Below, piece by piece: positions 40,453 through 52,369 of a stretch of 64,000 nucleotides of DNA (the stretch's first letter is position 1; each line of letters begins with the position of its first letter). This DNA comes from Agapetus fuscipes. Taxonomy: Eukaryota > Arthropoda > Insecta > Trichoptera > Glossosomatidae. The notes under the pieces are model-generated. The model searched no databases. It saw only the letters and a list, made by a program, of their open reading frames with translations, and had not been told where the DNA came from. The DNA lies in NCBI GenBank assembly GCA_951799405.1, contig OX637344.1, forward strand, positions 13,330,001-13,394,000, read 5' to 3'. A program made the translations under genes and the position numbers.

Positions 40453-40984
40453 AACACACTGAGCATGGTAGCCGATGCGAAGGCATGGAGTTGATTGGAG
40501 GAGTCATTGGACCAATGAAGGATGAGGAAGAAGAATAAGAATACAAAAAGTTTGTTGAGCCATTCTGTAAATGGACTCGAAACGGATGTTCCATTTCTCG
40601 ACGGGAAACGTCACACGCCGAACTAACGTCTGTCCCTACTCTAGTGACGTAGGAGCGGTTGGTTCATATTTTGAACAGATTTATCGCGTACAAGTGGGTA
40701 TATATGTATATCACCGCATGGCCACTAGTGCGTAACTCGTATAGCCAATCAATACCAAAATGTATTAGTTAGCCGGGTAGTATGACGTCACAGCTTTTTT
40801 GTCTGTGATTTGTGTTGACTCGTCATCACTGCAAGGGTGCTGCTGAGCCATATCATCTCAAAAACAGTAAATATACCTATCTTTAATCTAAGCAGCAAAG
40901 ACACTGCTTTTACTGAAGACACTGCTTTTCTCCAGAAGCCATGGCGCCCTTGAGATGGTTCTGGCGCCACAGGAAAGAAATCAT

Positions 40985-41222
40985 CCATCATCAGCAAAGA
41001 TATGTTAACATTTGAGGCTCATATTAAATGCATGCTCACAGACAGGCACATGTAGGCTCGCACGTACACGTTCTGCATGTGTGTATACAAATAAACAAAA
41101 CCTCACATGAACATAACCTTGCAACTCCTGCCGCCTTTTCCTGAAACCGGGGTGGCATCGGTAAAAGTGAACATTTTTTTACAGCACGGGGAGTCAGCCT
41201 CACACCATCCTATCAGTCAAGG
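40985..41222 (-). repeat. T240, diverged subfamily
   Basis: It resembles the 8510 copy (ACGTTCTGCATGTGTGTATA, GAAACCGGGGTGGCAT). Confidence 0.82.
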
Positions 41223-41254
41223 AGCGTGTATCGCGACAGTATTATAGTAGGTAT

Positions 41255-41630
41255 CTAATCTAAGTTGCAAAATATATATAATTTTAGAGATTCACAATAT
41301 ATGCATTTTCACAAAACAGACACAGATATGCTCAAACCCTCCTCGTACCCGTCCTGTATGTATGTGTCAGAAGGACCCACAGCACATGGACGCTCATGCA
41401 AAGCTATATATTTTCTCAAGTGGCGAAAGGCCTTCCCGTGAAGTGAAAGCAACGGCACGACACGTATAAGTTCGCGCTTAAACATGCCGCATGTGGTCCT
41501 ACAATATAAAAACTCGAATCTCAAATGAAAATACACCCTGCAACTCTGGCCGACCTTCCCTGAAACAGGGTTGACATTGGCAAAGTGAACGATTTTCTAC
41601 AGCATGGGTGGTCAGCCGCATACCACAGGT
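41255..41630 (-). repeat. T240 with a ~135-bp internal insert
   Basis: Positions about 41325-41460 (GCTCAAACCCTCCTCGTACC to GAAGTGAAAGCAACGGCACG) interrupt the copy; the same segment occurs in 56205-56555. Confidence 0.82.
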
Positions 41631-41754
41631 AGGTACAGCTTATAGTAATTTGATTCAATAAAAGTTTATTTTTTACAAGTACCTAGTCGCCAAATGTCGA
41701 GTAATACATCTACATATTATCCGGTATTTGACATTTTTTTTGTTTTTTTTTTAA

Positions 41755-42020
41755 TTAAAAAAAAAAATAGATTTGTGAAGACGTATGCAATTCACTAACC
41801 TATTCTACCTGGCCAGAAACAGGTATCAATATAATCAATTAATAATTCATTACTGTTTATTTTTAATGAATTATTAATAAATAATTACCCAATAACATCT
41901 GTTGAACCAGTGTCAAAGTTATGGCCAAATGACCCAAGTGGGGATCGAACCAACGTTGTTCTATTGCAAACACGCTAGAAAGATCAGCCCACTTGGCCCC
42001 CTCAGCCATAACACTGACTC
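41755..42020 (-). mobile_element. SINE-C (Leu/Ser-type tRNA head)
   Basis: Reversed head TTATGGCTGAGGGGGCCAAG with a long variable region and GGTTCGATCCCC; body GGTTCAACAGATGTTATTGG to poly-A (T run at 41740-41767). Confidence 0.75.
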
Positions 42021-42151
42021 TTCTTCGATTTCTCGATAATAATGTGGCATAGAGAAGAATGCCGAAAACCGAATGAAAGCCGTCCTCACGACAACTCTAA
42101 TGAATGACATGTTACGATCGTTTGACATTTGAACTAATCATTATTAAATTT

Positions 42152-42330
42152 CAAGGTTAATTACAGTTTTGGGATATTAGGCGAACCGTCATGGGAGACC
42201 TTACATTATTCTCGACGTTCCGTTGGCGACGTAGCCAACGTCTTCAGGAGGCACCTTCTCTGCACAGCTGTAAGTTCGTCCATAACAGTTCGTCTAATAT
42301 CCGAAAAATGTAATCAACCTTGAAATTGAG
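42152..42330. repeat. Inverted-ended repeat
   Basis: The left AAGGTTAATTACAGTTTTGG and the reversed right AAGGTTGATTACATTTTTCG match. Fragments recur at 25352-25440 and 9840-9910. Confidence 0.55.
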
Positions 42331-42441
42331 CTATAATTTCGATACCTTAAAGGTAAAACTGAATTAGTGACGTATTAACCTAACATGGGTTTCTCAGATA
42401 AATGCACCCTTTTTCCGATATTCAACGAGAGAAAACAACGA

Positions 42442-42547
42442 AGAAGTGGTTGGCGTAAGGCCGGCCCCCTTACCTGTAAACATACTCGTAAATAGGTTCC
42501 ACTCGCCACATGCGATTCCTTCGGGGAAAACGCGGCCAGAAGTTGCT
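42442..42547 (+). mobile_element. SINE-A 3' fragment
   Basis: AAGTGGTTGGCGTAAGGCCG to AAACGCGGCCAGAAGTTG. Confidence 0.7.
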
Positions 42548-42939
42548 TTATTTGAGCGGATTGTTAGCGTAGCGTTTAGCTATCCTCATTGCCATGGACC
42601 ATTGACGTGCCCGAAGAACTTCTCCTGAAGGCTGAACATCGTATGGTTAACATTTGAACGCCTTCGTCAGGTGTTGAAGGCAATGAACTTACCTAGGAAG
42701 GATAGCAACCATCAATACTACTCAAGTTCACGGTGAACAACGCTGAAGGTGGATGACTAAACGTATTCCATAGCATTCTGCTGCGATATACCGCGCCATG
42801 CGGAGGATGGAGTCCTTTTTAATACTTCGTGGGCGAACCAGAAGAGTGCTTATTTGTTATGTCAAATATATCATCTGTAATCTTAGTTGCAAAGATGTAG
42901 GTAGCAATCAAAACACGCGCAAGTTCGCACTTAATAATA

Positions 42940-43175
42940 CTTTTTTTTAAAGTACATTTGTGAAGAAGAATGCAGTTCACCAACCTATGTGTGTGTGTTT
43001 CGACTGGTGTTGTCTTCATGCAAAAGCAGAAGCTTATGTGCATGCAATGGCATCTGTTGAACCAGGGCCGCCGAAGCTATGGTCAAATGGGCCAGACGCG
43101 ATTCGAACCAGCGTTATTCTGTTCCAAATACGCTAGTCGAGAATAGCGACTTGAACCTTCGACCATAACACCGAC
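42940..43175 (-). mobile_element. SINE-C, diverged
   Basis: Reversed head GGTGTTATGGTCGAAGG, GGTTCGAATCGCG; body GGTTCAACAGATGCCATTGC; T run at 42943-42951. Confidence 0.7.
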
Positions 43176-43697
43176 TAATATTGTATGTATAGTTACAAAG
43201 TAAGCCCAAAACGTCAAAAGAAACATAAACCCTGCAACTCTTGCCATATTCAGGCGTGTGCATAGGGTATCTACAAATACATTTCAGAATAAATATCTTC
43301 TCAAATTTCTTTAAAATAACTCATTTAAAATTTTTACAATTAAACCGGTTTCGGAAACAATGCTTCCATCATCAGGTACAAAATTACATTAGTAAATTTT
43401 ACTCGCCCCGTAACCATATACAAATTGTTTTGTGATTTTTAATTTTAATATTTTAAAAATGAAAGCTTTCAAAGTGAAGGCCTCATCAATTGATGATCAT
43501 TTAAAATTTACTGAAGTGCTAACGATGGCTCCAATCGAACTTAAATTTTAAATTTGAAATCTGAATGTTGTAACAAAATATATTTCCTACCTATTAGGCG
43601 CATGAGCCTGTATGGAATGAACGCCCCTGCTTGCTGCCTATCCCTGAAAGGAAACAGATCCATTTCCAAATATTAAGTAATACTTACATAATAACTT

Positions 43698-44210
43698 ACA
43701 TAATCTGTGCAAAGGAGGGCAGTGAAGTTGATCAATGATCCTTCTCTGACATCCGATCTGCAGCCGCTCCGGCACAGAAGAAAAGCGGGAATGCTCGCTC
43801 AGTCTTTTTTTTATCGATATTACAACGAAGTTTGTTCTAATGAGCTCCATTCATCAATCCCTGCCCCTCGCATTTCAGAAAGGGAAACTCGTAGTACGAC
43901 TCTCATTCATCCCTTTGCAGTCGATCTCAAAACCATGAGAACTTGGCGTTTTCTGGCGGAATCTTGGCTTGGCGACTCATTCTTTTGCCAAACTGCCCGT
44001 TTATGGAATGATGTACCAGTATCTGTGTTCCCTTCCCAATTTAATCCGGTTTTTTCAAAACCAACATCAATCACCACTTCCTTGTAGCGCCTCACGATAG
44101 AAGCAAGAACTAAAGCAACACCTCTGCGGCACCCTTTCAGAGTGACATAGACCCCCAAGACTTTCAAGAATTGGGGAGCCTCCCGCACAGGATTCCTTAA
44201 AAAAATACTA
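43698..44210 (+). pseudogene. Jockey-type LINE 3' end (partner of SINE-B)
   Basis: It encodes QRRAVKLINDPSLTSDLQPL, HRRKAGMLAQSFFYRYYNEV, CSNELHSSIPAPRISERETR and a C-terminal CQTARLWNDVPVSVFPSQFN. The 3' UTR (44110-44210) runs ACACCTCTGCGGCAC...TCCCGCACAGGATTCCTT and poly-A, almost the same as the end of SINE-B. Confidence 0.85.
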
Positions 44211-44282
44211 TGCTAAGATGATATGTTTTGTTTGATTTATTTTTGTGCGAATCACACCTCGAGAGCCCTCCGTGAGTTTGGC

Positions 44283-44575
44283 CGTCTAATCTAATCTAAG
44301 TTGCAAAGATATGTAACATTGGGGATTCACATTACATTCTATATGTATATATTCACATTACATTACATATGCATTCTCACAAGCAGACACGTACAAGTTC
44401 GCGCTTGCGCATGCCGCATGTGAATCTTCAACATAAAAACCAAATCTCAAATGAACCCTGCAACTCAACTCCTGCCGACCTTCCCTGAAACAGGGGTGAC
44501 ATTGGCAAAGTGAACTATTTTCCACAGCATGGGGGTCAGCCTCATACCAACCTATAAGTCAATGAATACAAATGA
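44283..44575 (-). repeat. T240
   Basis: Complete, with a short extra stretch (ACATTACATTCTATATGTAT) near its 3' end and a duplicated CAACT. Confidence 0.88.
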
Positions 44576-44889
44576 TAAATAACAACAAAACCTTAAAAAG
44601 AAATGGATACTAAAAAGTCAATAGGTATACAATAAATAAAACATAAAATTATGAATGTATAAATAAATAAGCCGCCAACATTACAAATCCACATTACAGA
44701 TTAGTCGCCATTTCTTCCTTACATACTTCTTTCATTTCATCCAGAGTCATCAGCACATTATGATGTATTGTAGAGTGGTCCAACGACCCATTCTTTCATT
44801 ACCATTTTTGAGAATTTCTAGAATCTCCTTCACTCCTCTGTCGCACGCCACATTGTCAAAGTGACAGCTGTCGTCGTACGAAGCGCCTA

Positions 44890-44992
44890 TACCCCTAGCA
44901 CGAGTTTTTCACAATACTCGAAGTATTGAGTATTCGAGAAAAATGTATGTGAACTTGTAAAGCACACTGTGAAAAAACTCGTACTGAGGGCA
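44890..44992. mobile_element. Short foldback related to 52988-53226
   Basis: The ends are TACCCCTAGCACGAGTTTTT and, reversed, TGCCCTCAGTACGAGTTTTT, with a small second hairpin (CTCGAAGTATTGAG) between. Confidence 0.7.
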
Positions 44993-45309
44993 GTGACGGC
45001 TCGTCGATTTTTCATCGAGCAGTGCATTTTTATACTAGCCGTCATTGATTACCCCCCTAATTATAGGACTTGACACAAACGGTATTTTATGCGGAACAAA
45101 TTTGTAAGTATTGGATGGTGGCATTATTACTGGGGGTGCAATGCACCGATGCACCTTACCTGGAGCCGTCACTGACTGAGGGTACCCCCTCATCGCGTCG
45201 TGGTCGTGACAAACGAACAACTGCATTGTTAGTGCATTATTGTACACACTTTCCTATCAAATTATAGTGGTATCTCTTATAGCGAGTGATTCGCAAAGCG
45301 AGTAAAACA

Positions 45310-45440
45310 GAGCTCATCACCACGGACTCATCAGCTGTTCATTTGCGGCCATCTTGGATTGACAGGTCTTCATACAAATATTACCGATATTTGGTAGGTA
45401 AGAATTACCGTGGTGATGAGACTTCCAGCCTAGGCTGGGC
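45310..45440. mobile_element. Derivative of the 3119 foldback element
   Basis: It shares the loop (CATCTTGGATTGACAG) and the right arm TTACCGATATTTGGTAGG to CCAGCC, with most of the left arm missing. Confidence 0.75.
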
Positions 45441-46147
45441 AAATCGCTCCCTCAACGAGTGACCTTTCTTATATTCACCTCGAGTATAAAACATTGTATA
45501 AATACTCTCCCCTATATCACATAAACCTAAAAAAAATGTAGGGAAACCAAATAGCTCACTAGGGGCGCAGTTGTATCTTTTATACATTGTTATGTTGTCG
45601 CGATCGAGGGGAGTTCATATACTCGGGGTAAAAGTGGACATGGAACATCACCGGCACGGGTCTTTCATTTTTCGGCGGGCAAACGTCACTCACTCTGTGA
45701 CTAGCGATTATTCAACTTAGCGATAAAAAATAAAATATTTCCCTCAAGAAAACTCTTTCGGATCTTGCCCGTGGCCCATTGCTCTGTCTTCTTGCTTACG
45801 TTTCCTTACAATATCTGTGTAGCTTCTTCAGAGCTGTGTTCGTCAGTGATTGAAATTATATAGTTGTGATATGTACTTAGATGTAGATAGCTTTTACAAA
45901 AAAGGGGTATAACTTGGAAACTTGGTGCGAAAAGTAACCTATTGTCTATATTTGTACCCACTAAGGCCGGCAACCATGTTTTATTAAGTTCGAAACTTTC
46001 CTCTTTCATTATAAAACTCTTTATTTTATAATTTTAATGGCATCTCTTTTAAGCCGGGCAAGATGCACTTTTTATTGATGCTAAAAATAAACTATAAGTT
46101 CGCGGATATTGTTAAAAAAATCTATTCTGTTATTGGTTGCTAAGCAA

Positions 46148-46322
46148 ACTGTGGCGGAAGTCTCATCCCCACGGTAATTCTTACCTACCAAATATCGACA
46201 ATATTTGTATGAAGACCTGTCAATCCAAGATGGCCGCAAGCGAACAGCTGATTAGTCTTCATACAAATATTACACATATTCGTTAGGTAAGAATTACCGT
46301 GGTGATGAGACTTCCAGCCCTG
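46148..46322. mobile_element. Copy of the 3119 foldback element
   Basis: It has both inner arms (CACGGTAATTCTTACC / GGTAAGAATTACCGTG), and the loop is in the opposite orientation relative to 3119-3396. Confidence 0.8.
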
Positions 46323-46934
46323 GGTTACATATGCCTGTGATGTTTGGTTTCCGATAGATGAACTTCTGTTCCGGGTCCATCGTTTCGTTGAAAGAGTGTT
46401 AGACGTAGCGATGTGATGTTGGAACTAGTTAGTCTCGTTATATGAGGTTGAATTGTCCAACCACCGCACGGCTCGCAGTATGAACGTGCACTTTCTCTGG
46501 CTTACATTCAATGTTATGTCTGTGGCCGTGTCAGATACTATTCAACAAGTATTTCTCGAATATCTTTGTAGACTTTAATTCAACTACACGAGCTACTTAT
46601 GCTAAATATTAGTGATGATTTTAATTTCAAAAGAAGATAATATTATGTTGAAATCCGCTCACTCGTCAAAATGACATTGCTGTCAAACCAATGTGTCAAA
46701 CGCTCTCATTCCATATTCAAATTTAGAATACCTACTTGCTTTTCAAATAGTAGACGCGCATAGAAAAGCAAAGTTTTTTTTCTTCATTGCAACATTACTT
46801 AAAACATAATTATTTTATTTTTTGTTTGTTCCGAATTTAAATTTGGATTATTTTCGAATGGTAAAGCATAGATTATAAATTACCTTCCTATAGAACATAA
46901 TAATAATGTAGGTACATAATTATTATAGATTTAT

Positions 46935-47178
46935 TCCTTGACTTATAGGTTGGTATGCGGCTGACCATCCATTCTGTAGAAAATGATTCACTTAGCCGAT
47001 GTCACCTCTGTTTCAAGCAAGGCCGGCAAAAGTTGCTGGGCTTATGTTCATTTGAGGCTTGGATTTTAATTTGTAAGTACACATGCAGCTTTTGTAAGCG
47101 CGAACTTGTCCGTGGGCATGAATTTAATATGAATTTGATATGTTAAACTTAGGTACATTAGCGATTATAGATTACAGA
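46935..47178 (+). repeat. T240
   Basis: GACTTATAGGTTGGTATGCG to GCGATTATAGATTACAGAT. Confidence 0.85.
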
Positions 47179-47280
47179 TAGGCTCATCCAGCCTTACACC
47201 AACTGGGTCTTGCTTGAGAATTGGCGCTTTCTGCAGCGACGAACATGTCATGGAATGCAAGCACTCTAACAACTAAGATG
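47178..47280 (+). mobile_element. SINE-B end joined to a reversed SINE-A head
   Basis: GCTCATCCAGCCTTACACCA to GCAGCGACGAACATG, then GTCATGGAATGCAAGCACTC. Confidence 0.55.
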
Positions 47281-47482
47281 TTGGTGGGGCGTTAAATGAA
47301 TTCAGAAAAACAAAGAAACAGTTCAATACAAGGAGGGTGACTTGGTTTTGGAGAAAAAACCTAAAAATCTACCTATCTAAATGAAGTTTTGTCACCATTA
47401 CCCAAGAATTTAACTGATCGTTTACAGTTTGCATCAGAAGTAAACGGTCAGTTTTACAATTATTTACGGCACGATATTCTGG

Positions 47483-47575
47483 CTAAGCGGCCTAAATGGC
47501 TGAGAATCAGCGTGCTTGTGTTTAACCGAGGGATCGCTGGTTCTAGTCCCTAACAAATAAATAAATATACGCTAT
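47483..47575 (+). repeat. Leu-type tRNA-like head
   Basis: GGCTAAGCGGCCTAAATGGC and GGTTCTAGTCCC have box A/B character; a likely SINE-C relative without a recognisable body. Confidence 0.4.
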
Positions 47576-47616
47576 TTATTTTATCCGGTGAGCGCTGTTT
47601 TTTTTGGACTCACACC

Positions 47617-48048
47617 CAGGCCCGGATTAAGGGCGGTTCGAGCGGTACAACCGAACCAGGCCCCCCGCACTCAGGGGGCTCCCACAGGGCCAACAAAACT
47701 CGTATATTTGTATCAGTGCCCAGGTCTTTTCGGGCATTTGTGACCAAAGGGATTCCCGATGACAGACTTAATAGAAATTAGTTTACAAGCATTGCAACAA
47801 AATATTTTAGTCTAGTAAAATATGTAAGTCTTATGAGGCATACGCTACCAAGGGCCCAAAAGCTAAAAAATATTGTATTGAAAAAACTTCATCGTACTTT
47901 TTTTTCGGAAAATATAAGCATCTTTGAGGTTATAGAAAAGTAGGATGGTAGGGGGGGGGGATTTTCATAGAGGGGGGGGGGGGGGGCATATAGGGGGCCC
48001 CGAGGTTTACTTCGCACCAGGGCCCCCAGAGGGGTTAATCCGGTCCTG
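47617..48048. mobile_element. hAT-like element with perfect 8-bp target duplication
   Basis: The ends are CAGGCCCGGATTAA and, reversed, CAGGACCGGATTAA. The flanking 8-mers CTCACACC (47609-47616, 48049-48056) are identical. The interior has G runs of 10 and 15 (47951-47989). It is inserted in an extended SINE-B copy. Confidence 0.9.
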
Positions 48049-48051
48049 CTC

Positions 48052-48298
48052 ACACCTCCAGAACGCTATGAAAGCTTTGTCGTTGCTATAGAAAGCGCCA
48101 ATTCTACAGAAAACCCAACTACTGTAAGGCTGCATGTACCTTTGGTGACCTGTCTTTGGTAAAGGCAAATGATTTTTTCAAACCATCGAAGAAATATTTG
48201 ATAATAAATTATTGCTTTTGTGCTCTACCGGAAATCGAACAGTGGATATTTCTTCCGAATGCAAGACCGTAGCGTTAACCACAGACTACGGACCGATC
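48052..48298 (-). mobile_element. SINE-B, split by the hAT element at 47617-48048
   Basis: Body AGAAAGCGCCAATTCTACAG to the head GACTACGGACCGATC. Its left end GTGAGCGCTG...GGACTCACACC lies at 47588-47616 beyond the hAT insertion. Confidence 0.8.
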
Positions 48299-48457
48299 AA
48301 CATAGTCATGATATACCTATATGAGTCATAACTCTGACTAAATATTGAACAATAAATTTGATAGAATCCTGCAAACGCAGTTATAGCAGTCTTTACACAA
48401 CTCGCGCTCTAGCCAGTACATACTAAAAAACAATTTAAACATTTGTTTTGCATTAAA

Positions 48458-48815
48458 ACGGTAACTGTAACTCTGTCGCCATTCTACTAGGGGTGGCCAG
48501 ATCCTCTGCAGATTTCCCCCCATTTTTTCCTATCCTTGCATCCCTCTTTCAGTGCATTCATATCCATAACCTTTTTCATACATTTACTTTTTTACATTCG
48601 CTTTGCATATCCCAATCTTTCACAATTTCACCAATCTAAAACAACCATATTTTTCTCGATCTTTAATTTATCTTTTTCCTTTCACATTTCCTTTGTACAC
48701 ACTCTTTCTTTCAAGTCATTCATCATCCATTATTTCTACATGTCCAAACCATCTCATCACATTCATTTGCACCTTGACTTTCACATCCTCTATCAACTTG
48801 CATTTGAGCTAAATA
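48458..48815 (-). pseudogene. LINE 3' fragment
   Basis: Reverse strand of the GHVERM-type LINE end: it starts at an ACAGTT tail, then ...CAGAGGATCTGGCCACCCC, through KRKKI and MFGHVE-like sequence. It corresponds to 37830-38165 of the larger copy. Confidence 0.75.
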
Positions 48816-48821
48816 TCTAAA

Positions 48822-49058
48822 TCTTTAAAGTTGCAAATTTATACCTACATCTTTTGAGATTAATATTAAATGCATTCTCACAACCAGACACGTATAAGTT
48901 CGCGCTAACACATGCCGTATGTGGACTTACAATGTAAAAACTCAATCTCAAATGAACATAAGCTCGGCAACTCTTACCGACCTTCCCTGAAACAGGGGTG
49001 ACATTGGCAAAGTGAACCATCTTTTAAAACAGTATGGGTGGTCAGCTTCATACCAACC
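48822..49058 (-). repeat. T240
   Basis: It follows the LINE fragment 48458-48815; it ends AGCTTCATACCAACC and abuts SINE-B at 49061. Confidence 0.85.
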
Positions 49059-49060
49059 AA

Positions 49061-49330
49061 AACCGGTCTGACTAGTCCGTAGTCCAAGTGGTAACACTTT
49101 GGACTCGTAACTGGAAGGTTGTGGGTTCAAATCCCGGCGGAGCACAAAAAAAATACCATTTATATTTTCAAATTTGCTCTTCGCTGGGTTGAAAAATTTA
49201 TAAACCTTTACCAAAGACCGGTCATCAAAAGGTCCATCCAGCCTTACAACAACTGGGTCTTGCTTGAGAATTGGCGCTTTCTACAGCGACGACCAAGCTC
49301 GCAGAGGGCTCTTGAGGTGTGATACACACG
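49061..49330 (+). mobile_element. SINE-B
   Basis: Head TAGTCCGTAGTCCAAGTGGT, box B GGGTTCAAATCCC; it ends CAAGCTCGCAGAGGGCTCTTGAGG rather than with the LINE-derived tail. Confidence 0.88.
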
Positions 49331-50887
49331 GATTTAGAACTCCATGGTGATACACACAAAAACAGCGCTCAGCCTTATTTAATTCTTATTTTTTTTAAAA
49401 GTCAAGGAAACTGCTCTGAGAGTGTACGCCGCGTTCTTTTTGTGGAGCTTCTCTTTTTAACGCAAAATCAATAATTATCTTGTAACAATTAAAACGCATT
49501 TTATGTTTCATCAGCGATTCCGAAACTTCTCGAAATAAAATCCGTTCTACGGTATTGCAATCTTGTATCGGCAGAGCCTTAAAAAACGCGATCTACCGTG
49601 AACATTTCTGCTGGAAAACTTATAATAACAAGTCAAGTGGCCTTCCACGAAACAATAGAGGTTTGAGACCACGGGAATATTTGCTGCCTGCTTGCTACGG
49701 TCGATCAACCATATATTAGCATCGATACATAGAACTGGATGGGCTAAGAAATCAATCCTTTGAGAATTAGAAATACGCTACCCCACTCATCATACAAAAA
49801 TCCAAATTCATTCTATCGGTAACTTTCCAACTATCAACAGGTGTGTTACCTAATTGGAAAAAAAAACCATATAAATGCCAAACTGGGTATTTTCTTAACG
49901 TGCCAACAAAAGAGAGTAAATGTGTTATAGAGCATGGAATATTATTTCACTTTAATCACTATTCTATATGATTGCGTTGATAAAATTTATCTTTCGTGTG
50001 TCGAAATATTTCTTTCGCGAAAGTGACATCCATTTCTAGAACTAGTGATGTTCAAATATATAGGTGCTTGCTTCTTTAAGTATGTAACTTCTATGCTCGC
50101 GGTAATAGATACTTGTGAAAATCATTCCGTACATAATGAGGTGAGAACATTTTTGAATTCGGAATTTATCAGATATTTTCATCCTTTCAACAACACTAGT
50201 AACAAACACGTTGCCATAGTGATTTCACGGTTTCCATGGTGGTATGTAAATAGATTGAAGACGGAGTAGAGACACGTTGCTTACATAGAAAACGAGAAAA
50301 GCATTTCATGTGTCGTGAGCGAGACAGCATTATTAACAATGCATGGTGTCAAAGACGTTGCATCATGTCGACTGGTACTAAATCACATTCACAGTCCCTC
50401 AATTGAATATACCTCCATGTATAATAGGGCTTCTCGAGATACTGCTGTAGGTATAAAGTAACTAATATGGCAATATGTGTGGCTACTTTTGTGGTTAGAT
50501 AATGGCAGGTACCTACTAGGAACATGAGTTCGTTGCACTGAAATCTATTATATGGTCAGTTATTAGTCTCTTTACGTGAAAGGACAGAATTCACTAAATC
50601 AGTTCGGGTTAAATTCATTTAAGGTTCAGGTTTTCATCTGTAGTATGTGTAAGCACAAATGTACAGGTTTTGTATGTGCATAAAGTATAAATATATGATG
50701 TTAATAAAGTGTTGCAGTTTTCTTCGGGTATAACATTTTGTTTATGGTTGCTAAGGTTACGTTAAACTGGGACGTTTGCCCGCCGAGAAAAAAACAAATT
50801 TAAACCTTCCATTCGGACTCGCACTAATTGGCACATTTGGTGCAACCTGATTAAAAGTTGTCTCCGAACGAGTCGTATGCTAATATC
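49331..50887. other. Intergenic, no feature seen
   Basis: 1.5 kb with no recognised repeat or coding exon; one of the longest unassigned stretches in the window. Confidence 0.5.
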
Positions 50888-51098
50888 TTTTTATTTTCAC
50901 AGGTAAACGGACCAGCATACATCAACCAAAGTGAGGGTTTCCCTGCTCTCGAAGGGGCAGGCTCTTATTTTTTGAAGGTTGAGCAAACCTTGACACCGAA
51001 ACAGTAAATATTTTCTGACGCCTTTGATGACGATCAAACTTAGCCCCCTAGCTTCGAACGCAATCATTCTAACAACTGAGCCATCGACCGGACCGGAC
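50888..51098 (-). mobile_element. SINE-A, diverged
   Basis: Body CAGGTAAACGGACCAGCAT to the head AACTGAGCCATCGACCGGAC, with many changes, so an old copy. Confidence 0.65.
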
Positions 51099-51273
51099 TG
51101 GATGTTCCAAATTTATCTAACAGACTGTTGTAAATTAAGTTATCATTTTCATTATTATCGAATACAAATTCAATATTAATGAGAGGATTTACTATAACAC
51201 TAAACCAAAACAATAATCATTCCAGTACTCCTCCATGCCTGACCGCTCACAGCTTACTACCTACTTATCAGAT

Positions 51274-51508
51274 GTCTAATCTAATCTAATCTAATCTAAG
51301 TGGCAAAGATATGTTACATTGGAGATTCACATTACATGCATTCCCACAACCGTACAAGCTCGCGCTTGCACATGCCTTCACATGTGAACCTACAACATAA
51401 AACCAAATCTCAAATGGACATACACCCTGCAACTCTTGCCGTCCTTCCCTAAAACAGGGGTGACATTGGCAAAGTGAACCTTTTTTACAACATGGGTGGT
51501 CAGGCACT
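51274..51508 (-). repeat. T240
   Basis: It begins with four TCTAA units (its tail) and ends ACAACATGGGTGGTCAG. A further 5' piece (GGGTGGTCAGCCGCATACCA) lies at 51770-51800 beyond ~270 bp of other DNA that includes GGCGAAAGGCCTTCCCGTTG. Confidence 0.82.
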
Positions 51509-52089
51509 TTACCCACCTCCACCCACCAAGTTCATACAACTCATGCGGAGTCGCTTCACTTGGTGATACTTCACTTGCAATGTTTTTTTGGCGGCGAAAG
51601 GCCTTCCCGTTGAAGTTAATCAGCTAAAGTTACTCTACTCAAGAAAGGAAAAAGAGGATCCTCAAATCAGGGGCTAACGCATGACTCTAAGAAGTCCCAC
51701 CCTCCCCAGAACGTCGAGGTTACTGAAGCTAATGTGCCTGACGGGAGCCCTTCATTGACGTGTATCGAACGGGTGGTCAGCCGCATACCAACCTGTAAGT
51801 TAAGGAACATACACGACAAATTACATTTTATAAATCAATGTCCTAAGCATTTTTTACTGTCTTCGCGGGAATAAACCACGAATATCCGAGTAACCGGTGG
51901 AAAAGTCCAGTGGTCGGCAAAGTGCGGCTCCGGAGCTGGATGTGGCACTTTGGCAGATTAAGTGACCTAATATTAAGTGAACTGAATTAAGTGAACTAAT
52001 TAAGTAAAATAAGATGTTATTATTAATCTTAATTAACGTGAACTCAGTTCACAGCACACGTGGTTTATTTTGAAAGATCTTAAAGAATA

Positions 52090-52345
52090 TAATGTCGCCA
52101 CCTAAAAGGTAAAACTGCATAAGTGCTGATTCACTGATTAATCGCGGATAAAACATTTTATTGGTTGTAACTTTTCATAATAAGTGAACTAATTATAAGG
52201 AACTGCTCATGAAAAACTTTTAAACTACAGAACTTTCACACTTGTCCAGTGTTTTCTTTCGTAGAAAATAGAAAAAAATGTGCATTTATCTGAGAAACCC
52301 ATATTAGCTTAATATGGCTTATTCAGTTTTCTAATAAGGTACCTA
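52090..52345. mobile_element. Foldback-type repeat (ACCTAAAAGGTAAAACTG family)
   Basis: The left CACCTAAAAGGTAAAACTGC and right GCTTATTCAGTTTTCTAATA pair imperfectly. Related partial copies are at 38355-38400 and 42340-42420. Confidence 0.55.
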
Positions 52346-52369
52346 TCGATATTATATATAGGTCGTGGT

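Larger units (their letters stand above)
44993..46934. other. Intergenic, unassigned apart from two foldback copies
   Basis: Besides 45310-45440 and 46148-46322 I see only AT-rich DNA; R2-like CGGGCAAACGTCACTC occurs at about 45676. Confidence 0.45.
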
